10,364 bases of DNA from NCBI GenBank assembly GCA_937901185.1, contig CALCHR010000144.1:1-10364 (forward strand), in the 5' to 3' direction. The position numbers and the translations under genes were made by a program. The DNA comes from an uncultured Bacteroidales bacterium. Its GTDB lineage: Bacteria > Bacteroidota > Bacteroidia > Bacteroidales > Bacteroidaceae. Shown here piece by piece: positions 5,391 to 10,364 of this stretch. Below the pieces are notes generated by a model. The model was given only the letters and a program-made list of their open reading frames with translations. It was not told the origin of the DNA and did no database searches. How positions within the stretch are numbered: position 1 is the first letter of the stretch; each line of letters begins with the position of its first letter.

Positions 5391-6401
5391 ATGAAAATAG
5401 GTAATATAGATTTGGGGTTCCGCCCCGTGTTGCTGGCTCCAATGGAGGACGTGACGGACATAGGCTTTCGCCTGTTGTGCCGCCGCCTTGGCGCCTCGAT
5501 GGTTTACTCTGAGTTCGTAGCCGCAGATGCTTTGGTGCGCATGGTCAATAAGTCTTTGGAGAAACTAACCGTATGCGACGAAGAACGCCCTGTGGCTATT
5601 CAGATTTATGGTAAAGACCCTGTAGCCATGCACGACGCAGCACAGATTGTTGTAGAGCGCGCCCGTCCCGACGTGTTGGACATCAACTTCGGCTGTCCTG
5701 TTAAACGAGTAGCAGGTAAAGGCGCCGGTGCCGGATTGTTGCAAGACGTGCCCCGCATGCTTGACATCACACGCGCCGTAGTGGACGCCGTAGACGTACC
5801 TGTTACCGTCAAGACCCGCCTCGGCTGGGACTCAGAACACAAAATCATCGTGCCCCTCGCCGAGCAACTGCAGGACTGCGGCATACAAGCCTTGACGGTG
5901 CATGGTAGGACCCGCGCTCAAATGTATACCGGCGAGGCCGACTGGTCTCTCATCGGCGAGATAAAGCGCAATCCTCGCATGCACATCCCCATTATCGGCA
6001 ACGGCGATATCACCTCCGGCGAGCAAGCCCTAAAGGCCTTTGAGCAATACGGTGTGGACGCCATCATGGTAGGCCGCGCCACGTTTGGCCGACCTTGGAT
6101 TTTCCGAGAAATACAACAAGCCTTGCATCCCGAGGACTACACCGAGATGGAAGAAATGACCAGCGACTGGAAGCTGGATATTCTCAAAGAGCAAGTAATA
6201 CAAAGTGTGGAACGCATTGATGAGCGCCGCGGTATTCTGCATGTGCGCCGTCACTTGGCAGCTACTCCTCTGTTCAAAGGACTGCCCAACTTCCGACAAA
6301 CGCGTATCGCCATGCTGAGAGCAGAGACTGTAGACGAACTTTTTGAGATTATGGAAAGCATACGCCCCCTTGTGCGAGAGGTAAACGGGGCTTCACAATA
6401 A
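5391..6401 (+). CDS. dusB: tRNA-dihydrouridine synthase, DusB type
   Basis: An FMN-dependent enzyme that reduces specific uridines in tRNA to dihydrouridine using NADPH. The 336-residue protein has the usual length: a TIM-barrel domain, then a helical tRNA-binding domain from about residue 245. Visible motifs are LAPMEDVTD (15-23), SEFVAADALV (40-49), INFGCPVKRV (98-107) with the catalytic Cys102, VTVKTRLGW (138-146) with FMN-contacting Lys141, LTVHGRTRAQ.Y (168-179), IIGNGDI (201-207) and MVGRATFGRPW (226-236). FGCPVKRV and KGAGAGLLQ fit the DusB group better than DusA or DusC. It is the last gene of the operon, abutting the CPBP gene (TAAATG). The 76 bp to dapB holds a separate promoter and no clear hairpin terminator. 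Confidence 0.93.
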   Translation: MKIGNIDLGFRPVLLAPMEDVTDIGFRLLCRRLGASMVYSEFVAADALVRMVNKSLEKLTVCDEERPVAIQIYGKDPVAMHDAAQIVVERARPDVLDINFGCPVKRVAGKGAGAGLLQDVPRMLDITRAVVDAVDVPVTVKTRLGWDSEHKIIVPLAEQLQDCGIQALTVHGRTRAQMYTGEADWSLIGEIKRNPRMHIPIIGNGDITSGEQALKAFEQYGVDAIMVGRATFGRPWIFREIQQALHPEDYTEMEEMTSDWKLDILKEQVIQSVERIDERRGILHVRRHLAATPLFKGLPNFRQTRIAMLRAETVDELFEIMESIRPLVREVNGASQ

Positions 6402-6416
6402 AAAATAGGACTTGTT

Positions 6417-6448
6417 TTTCTGCAACTAACTAAGATTCACTACCTTTG
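6417..6448 (+). promoter_or_regulatory. promoter of dapB
   Basis: A perfect -7 box TACCTTTG (6441-6448, followed by CA) has a near-match -33 TTTC (6417-6420) 20 nt upstream. Transcription should begin close to 6454, giving a short AT-rich leader (AAAAATTTTT about 10 bp before the ATG) with no strong Shine-Dalgarno sequence, as is common in Bacteroidetes. It separates dapB-lepB from the preceding operon. Confidence 0.75.
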
Positions 6449-6477
6449 CAAAAGGAATAAAAAATTTTTCTCCGTAT

Positions 6478-7230
6478 ATGAAAATAGCTTTGATAGGTTA
6501 CGGCAAGATGGGGCACATGATTGAAGAGATTGCCTTGAGCCGTGGACACGAAATAGTTTGCATCATCGATGTGAACAACTTAGAAGATTTTGACTCGCCG
6601 GCTTTCAAGAGCGCGGACGTAGCTATAGAATTCACCAACCCCACATCTGCTTACGGCAACTACTTACGTGCTTTCGCCTCCGGTGTGAAAGTGGTTTCCG
6701 GCTCCACCGGTTGGCGCGAAGAGCATGAGGCCGACGTGAAGCGCCTTTGCGAAGAAGGACACACACTCTTTTGGTCGTCCAATTTTTCTTTGGGCGTAGC
6801 GCTCTTCGGTGCTGTCAACAAGTATCTGGCCCGCTTGATGAATCGCTTCCCTGAGTATGACGTGACGATGGAAGAGACCCACCACATCCACAAACTCGAT
6901 GCGCCCAGCGGCACAGCCATCACCTTGGCCGAGCAGATTGTGGCAGAGCTCGACCGCAAGACACAATGGACCAAGGGCGAGGTACACGAAGCCGACGGCA
7001 GCATCAGCGGAACAAAAGAGTGTGCCGCCGAGCAACTGCGCATTGACGCCGTACGCCGCGACGAGGTGCCGGGCATCCACAGCATTACCTACAACTCGCC
7101 GGCCGATAGCATCACCATCACCCACGATGCCCACAACCGCCGAGGCTTTGCACTCGGAGCCGTACTGGCTGCCGAGTTTACTGCCACCCACAGCGGCTTG
7201 CTCACCATGGACGACCTCTTCAATTTTTAA
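6478..7230 (+). CDS. dapB: 4-hydroxy-tetrahydrodipicolinate reductase
   Basis: This enzyme catalyses the NAD(P)H-dependent reduction step of the diaminopimelate/lysine pathway, supplying lysine and the peptidoglycan crosslinking amino acid. The 250-residue protein is the compact form. The N-terminal Rossmann motif is GYGKMG (7-12); EFTNPTSAYGN (51-61) and VVSGSTGW (72-79) line the nucleotide site; SSNFSLGV (100-107) follows. The catalytic segment ETHHIHKLDAPSGTA (133-147) has His135 and Lys139 at the positions of the E. coli proton donor pair, and PGIHSI (198-203) and RRGFALGA (221-228) complete the fold. It begins just after its own promoter and is followed 42 bp later by lepB. Confidence 0.95.
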   Translation: MKIALIGYGKMGHMIEEIALSRGHEIVCIIDVNNLEDFDSPAFKSADVAIEFTNPTSAYGNYLRAFASGVKVVSGSTGWREEHEADVKRLCEEGHTLFWSSNFSLGVALFGAVNKYLARLMNRFPEYDVTMEETHHIHKLDAPSGTAITLAEQIVAELDRKTQWTKGEVHEADGSISGTKECAAEQLRIDAVRRDEVPGIHSITYNSPADSITITHDAHNRRGFALGAVLAAEFTATHSGLLTMDDLFNF

Positions 7231-7256
7231 GAATACGGCTGCGGCCTATACCTTTC
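7225..7256 (+). promoter_or_regulatory. possible internal promoter before lepB
   Basis: TACCTTTC (7249-7256) is one mismatch from TAnnTTTG and lies 20 nt after TTTT (7225-7228), one mismatch from TTTG. It overlaps the end of dapB and would start transcription near 7262, just before the lepB ATG at 7273. It could give lepB its own expression in addition to read-through from dapB. Both boxes are imperfect. Confidence 0.35.
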
Positions 7257-7272
7257 CAAGATATTCTATTAT

Positions 7273-8718
7273 ATGACTCAGACAAAAAAGACAGAGCGCC
7301 CCATGCTCTTTTCCTATATCAAATTTGCCATAACCACTATCTGCTTCCTCGCCTTCCTCTATTGGGTAGAAAGCTGGTGGGGCTTGGTGGTCGTTCCTTT
7401 TATCTACGACGCTTACATCTCTAAGAAAATAAAATGGACTTGGTGGCGACAGTCAGACAGTGCTGTCACACGCTTCGTTATGAGTTGGGTAGACGCCTTG
7501 GTGTTTGCCTTTGTGGCCATCTACTTCTTGAACCTCTACTTCTTCCAGAACTTTGTGATACCCTCTTCCTCTTTGGAGAAGACGATGCTCACAGGCGATT
7601 ATCTTTTGGTAAGCAAGGTACACTACGGCCCGCGCATTCCGCAAACGCCGCTCACTATGCCGCTCACGCAGCACACTCTGCCCATCTTCAATTGCAAGAG
7701 CTACATAGAATGGCCGCAATGGGACTATCGCCGTGTCAAAGGTTTGGGCCACGTGCGCCTCAATGACATCGTGGTGTTCAACTATCCCGCGGGCGACACC
7801 GTGGCGCTGAATATCCAAAACCAAGACTACTACGGCACAGCCTATGCCTACGGATACGGCATTTGGGCGCAGCGTGGAGTGTACAATCCTGTGACGGAGG
7901 AGATGACCCCTGAAGAGCAGCGCGAAGCCTATCGCATCATCTACGAGACCGGCAGCAACTACATCAAGAGCCACCCCGAGTTTGGCGAAGTGGTTTCACG
8001 CCCCACCGACCGCCGCGAGAACTATGTGAAGCGCTGTGTCGGAATGCCTGGACAGACTTTGCAAATTATAGATGAGGTGGTTCATCTCGACGGTAAACCC
8101 AATCCGCAACCCGAGCAGGTGCAGTTCAATTACGACGTGACCTTCTTGAAAAACCTGGATGAGGAAACCAAGAAGGAACTGAACATCACCAACGAGGAAC
8201 TGACCAGCCTTATGGAAGGCCGTGGTTTGGCCATGACAGGCTTTGTGAAGGAGCAACTGGAGAAGCGCGGCTTCATCGCACCTAAGCCCTCGCATCGTCC
8301 TTCTGTGGAGTCGGAGGCGCTCTATCCGATGAATATGAAAAAAGACTGGACCACGAGCAACTATGGTCCTCTCTGGATACCCAAAAAAGGTGAGAGCCTG
8401 AAACTCACCCTTGAAAACCTCCCCATCTACGAACGCCCCATCCGCATCTATGAGGGCAACGAGCTTGCCGTGCGCGACGGAAAAATCTACATCAACGGAC
8501 AGGAGACCGACAGCTACACCTTCCGCCTCGACTACTACTGGATGATGGGCGACAACCGCGACAACTCTGCCGACTCACGCTTCTGGGGATTCGTACCCGA
8601 AGACCACATCGTAGGCAAGCCGCTCTTCGTTTGGCTATCCCTTCATCCCGACTATGGATGGCTGGACGGAAAAGTGCGATGGGAGCGTTTCTTCAAATGG
8701 GTGGGCGATATAAAATAA
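7273..8718 (+). CDS. lepB: signal peptidase I (S26), large Bacteroidetes form
   Basis: An inner-membrane serine protease that removes signal peptides from exported proteins on the periplasmic side. The 481 residues have two N-terminal membrane segments (about 16-45 and 72-92) and then the catalytic domain. Box B is VIPSSSLEKTMLTGD (95-109), with Ser100 at the nucleophile position and Leu101 where Met is usual. Box C is LNDIVVFNYPAGD (163-175). Box D is NYVKRCVGMPG (250-260), with Lys253 as the general base. Box E is MMGDNRDNSADSRFWG (424-439). The protein is much longer than E. coli LepB (324 residues) because of inserts between boxes C and D (about 176-248) and between D and E (about 275-375); the latter contains a charged helical stretch. 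All catalytic elements are intact. It is followed 33 bp later by a degenerate paralogue. Confidence 0.95.
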   Translation: MTQTKKTERPMLFSYIKFAITTICFLAFLYWVESWWGLVVVPFIYDAYISKKIKWTWWRQSDSAVTRFVMSWVDALVFAFVAIYFLNLYFFQNFVIPSSSLEKTMLTGDYLLVSKVHYGPRIPQTPLTMPLTQHTLPIFNCKSYIEWPQWDYRRVKGLGHVRLNDIVVFNYPAGDTVALNIQNQDYYGTAYAYGYGIWAQRGVYNPVTEEMTPEEQREAYRIIYETGSNYIKSHPEFGEVVSRPTDRRENYVKRCVGMPGQTLQIIDEVVHLDGKPNPQPEQVQFNYDVTFLKNLDEETKKELNITNEELTSLMEGRGLAMTGFVKEQLEKRGFIAPKPSHRPSVESEALYPMNMKKDWTTSNYGPLWIPKKGESLKLTLENLPIYERPIRIYEGNELAVRDGKIYINGQETDSYTFRLDYYWMMGDNRDNSADSRFWGFVPEDHIVGKPLFVWLSLHPDYGWLDGKVRWERFFKWVGDIK

Positions 8719-8751
8719 GCCGGCGCCGCCCTCTTTCCTGATAACCAATAA

Positions 8752-9426
8752 ATGACTCCCTTGAAAAGTTTTCTGCGAAAATACATACTGCCCATCGTTT
8801 CGGCCTCACTGCTGCTTGCCGTCGTCAAGATTTTCTTCGTTGAGCAATATGCTGTACCGGCATCGTGCATGAGTATCGGTTCGCTCATGGCAGGCGACCG
8901 CGTGCTGGCCAATCTCACTGCGTATGATTTTCTGGGCTGGAAAAAATCGCCCCAGCACAACGCGCTCATCGCCTTCCACAATCCCTTGGGCCGCACCTAT
9001 CCCGTGGAGCAGCGCAACATCTGCATCTCGCGCGTAGCGGCTTTGCCCGGCGACACCGTGTGGCTCGATATGGACACCAAGTACGCCTCCATCTATCAAG
9101 CCTCGTCGGCCGCATTGCCCTTTGTGTTGCCCAAAGCCGGAGAGAAATGTGCCGTAGCGCCCCATACTGCCTATCTGCTTTGGAACGCCCTGCGCTTGCA
9201 GGAAAATGTGGCCACCTGCCTTGTCAATGGCACCTCGCTACGCCGTGATGGCCTGCCGCTCGACTCGGTGGTGTTCCGGCACGACTGCTATTGGGTGGAC
9301 GGCTACGGAATGGTGAGCCACGACCTCTTGGCAGGCCATGTCTTCTGCGTGAGTTTCTCGCTCGACGAAGCGGCACCCACCTTCCAGCGCTTGCGGCTCG
9401 ACCGTCTCTTCCTCCCGCTCCACTGA
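8752..9426 (+). CDS. S26 signal peptidase-like protein lacking the catalytic dyad
   Basis: A 224-residue protein with one N-terminal membrane segment (about 12-30) followed by an S26-like domain. The box order is kept but key residues are changed. Box B reads VPASCMSIGSLMAGDRVL (35-52), with Cys39 where the catalytic Ser belongs. Box D reads ICISRVAALPGDTV (90-103), with Ser93 in place of the catalytic Lys while Arg94 and PGD remain. Box E, GDNRDN in LepB, is DGYGMV (183-188). Residues 176-186 (FRHDCYWVDGY) align with the LepB stretch FRLDYYWMMGD, which supports descent from a LepB paralogue. It is probably not an ordinary signal peptidase; it may be a non-catalytic partner or regulator of LepB, or use an unusual Cys mechanism (both inferences). 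The frame is intact and clean, so it is not an obvious pseudogene. It lies 33 bp after lepB and 63 bp before the WbqC gene. Confidence 0.85.
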   Translation: MTPLKSFLRKYILPIVSASLLLAVVKIFFVEQYAVPASCMSIGSLMAGDRVLANLTAYDFLGWKKSPQHNALIAFHNPLGRTYPVEQRNICISRVAALPGDTVWLDMDTKYASIYQASSAALPFVLPKAGEKCAVAPHTAYLLWNALRLQENVATCLVNGTSLRRDGLPLDSVVFRHDCYWVDGYGMVSHDLLAGHVFCVSFSLDEAAPTFQRLRLDRLFLPLH

Positions 9427-9489
9427 GAAAAGAGACAGCCCCACGTGTTTTTACCCCCATTTGCCTAACCGCTCATCCACCCTACCTCT

Positions 9490-10143
9490 GTGAATCCCGT
9501 TATCCTCACATCGGCCTATCTGGCCCCGGTGCAATATTTCAGTAAGCTCTATGGTGCGCCCCGCATTGTCGAGGAGCGCTGCGACCATTATACAAAGCAG
9601 ACCTACCGCAACCGCTGCATCATAGCCGGCCCCAACGGACCACAGGCGCTGACCATCCCCGTAGAGCGTAACGGAGCAGAGAAAACAGCCACGCGCGATG
9701 TGCGCATCAGCGACCACGGCAACTGGCGCCACCTCCACTGGAACGCCTTGGTGAGCTGCTACGAGAACAGCCCCTTCTTTGAATACTACGCCGACGACTT
9801 CCGCCCCTTCTACGAGCAGCGTTTCGAGTATCTGGTGGACTTCAACGAGGCCCTGCGCCACACCGTTTGCGACCTCCTGGACCTTCACCCCCTCATCACG
9901 CTCACAGAAGAATATACAGACGCTGCTGCGGCCGGCCTCGACGACTTCCGCGAGACCATCCGCCCTAAGGCCGATTATACGGCCGACACCGCCTTCTGTG
10001 CGCAACCTTACTATCAGGTGTTTGCAGCGCGCACGGGTTTCCTGCCCAACCTCAGCATCGCCGACCTGCTTTTCAATATGGGTCCTGAAGCCCGAATCGT
10101 GTTGCGAAAGAGCATCTGCGAGCCCTCTGCTTTGACTCTGTAA
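9490..10143 (+). CDS. WbqC-family protein
   Basis: A 217-residue cytoplasmic protein (no signal or membrane segment) of the WbqC-like family (PF08889), first noted in O-antigen and other polysaccharide clusters; the biochemical activity is not settled. Visible family features are AYLAPVQYFSKL (9-20), HYTKQTYRNRC (33-43), the strand LTIPV (54-58), and WRHLHWNALVSCYENSPFFEYYADDF spread over 79-103. The start is GTG at 9490: an in-frame TAA at 9466-9468 excludes longer forms, no ATG lies between them, and the YLAP motif begins at residue 10. It is the last gene of the dapB-lepB cluster, an arrangement I recall as recurring in Bacteroidetes. A possible terminator follows. Confidence 0.88.
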   Translation: MNPVILTSAYLAPVQYFSKLYGAPRIVEERCDHYTKQTYRNRCIIAGPNGPQALTIPVERNGAEKTATRDVRISDHGNWRHLHWNALVSCYENSPFFEYYADDFRPFYEQRFEYLVDFNEALRHTVCDLLDLHPLITLTEEYTDAAAAGLDDFRETIRPKADYTADTAFCAQPYYQVFAARTGFLPNLSIADLLFNMGPEARIVLRKSICEPSALTL

Positions 10144-10154
10144 ACAACGGCCCC

Positions 10155-10190
10155 ACCGCTACGTTTCCTGCGATGGAATGGCGGTTTTCT
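10155..10190 (+). terminator. possible rho-independent terminator after the WbqC gene
   Basis: ACCGC (10155-10159) pairs with GCGGT (10181-10185), and an inner TTCC/GGAA (about 10165-10168 and 10175-10178) extends the stem across an asymmetric internal loop. TTTTCT follows. It lies 12 bp after the WbqC stop codon, as expected for the end of the dapB-lepB cluster. The stem is imperfect. Confidence 0.4.
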
Positions 10191-10257
10191 ATCCCTCTCC
10201 GTAAAAACCCACAAGCACATTTCGCTCTTCAAATATGGGGGCGAAAAAATCGGCGTA

Positions 10258-10364
10258 ACCCCCTGCTTTTTCTTAGTAGCTTTCTAGGAATTCTTAGTAA
10301 ACTTCTAGAAAAAACTAGTAAACTCCGAGTTTTACTTAGTAAACTCCGAAGAAACGGCCGAAAA
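10258..10364 (-). repeat. intergenic element B: inverted relative of element A
   Basis: Read on the minus strand from 10364, it starts with TTTTCGGCCGTTTCTT, matching 15 of 16 header bases of element A, and continues with four units in exact 21-bp register. On the plus strand the TTAGTA/CTAGTA cores begin at 10273, 10294, 10315 and 10336. A second submotif (CTAG, CTAG, CGAG, CGAA) recurs at 10284, 10305, 10326 and 10347, also 21 bp apart. The unit at 10331-10343 is a perfect dyad, TTTACT-T-AGTAAA. The element closes in a G-run (minus strand), as in A. The header touches the window edge, so it may extend further. Function is unknown. Confidence 0.8.

Noticed and set aside
9442..9447. CACGTG palindrome followed by a T-run after the S26-like gene, as a terminator or operator
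   Set aside because: The 6-bp palindrome has no loop and no longer stem, so it cannot be a terminator, and a single such hexamer is expected by chance.

Overview
The window looks like chromosomal DNA from a fairly GC-rich member of the Bacteroidales, probably Prevotellaceae-like, although the genus cannot be fixed by eye. The evidence is the promoter type (TAnnTTTG -7 boxes with TTTG-like -33 boxes about 19-20 bp upstream, seen before the tRNA and dapB), weak or absent Shine-Dalgarno sequences with AT-rich leaders, and proteins of Bacteroidetes type: a roughly 250-residue DapB, a roughly 480-residue LepB with a large insert, and a WbqC-family protein next to lepB.

Layout. Positions 1-52 hold the 5' part of a tRNA-Leu(CAA) on the minus strand, cut by the window edge, with a good promoter just outside it. 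Every protein gene is on the plus strand. manC (mannose-1-phosphate guanylyltransferase) stands alone at 229-1311. A 444-bp gene-free stretch follows, holding a tandem 4 x 21-bp repeat element, two strong inverted repeats, a promoter and a possible short leader ORF. A tight five-gene operon then runs from 1756 to 6401: U32-family protein, HAD hydrolase, ribF, CPBP membrane protease and dusB, with junctions of +12, 0, -4 and 0 bp. A separate promoter serves dapB (6478-7230). It is followed by lepB, a second S26-fold gene and a WbqC-family gene, with gaps of 42, 33 and 63 bp. The last 221 bp hold a possible terminator and a second copy of the 21-bp-unit element in inverted orientation, reaching the window edge.

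How the genes fit together. ManC makes GDP-mannose for glycans. In the first operon RibF makes FMN and FAD, DusB is an FMN enzyme that modifies tRNA, and U32 proteins include RNA-modification factors, so a flavin and RNA-modification theme is plausible. The second cluster joins lysine/diaminopimelate synthesis (DapB) to protein export (LepB).

No complete unknown system is apparent; most of the window is housekeeping DNA. Two things stand out. One is the pair of inverted, exactly 21-bp-periodic intergenic elements about 8.8 kb apart. The other is a second signal peptidase-like protein that has lost the Ser/Lys catalytic dyad and the GDNRDN box while sitting directly behind an intact lepB.
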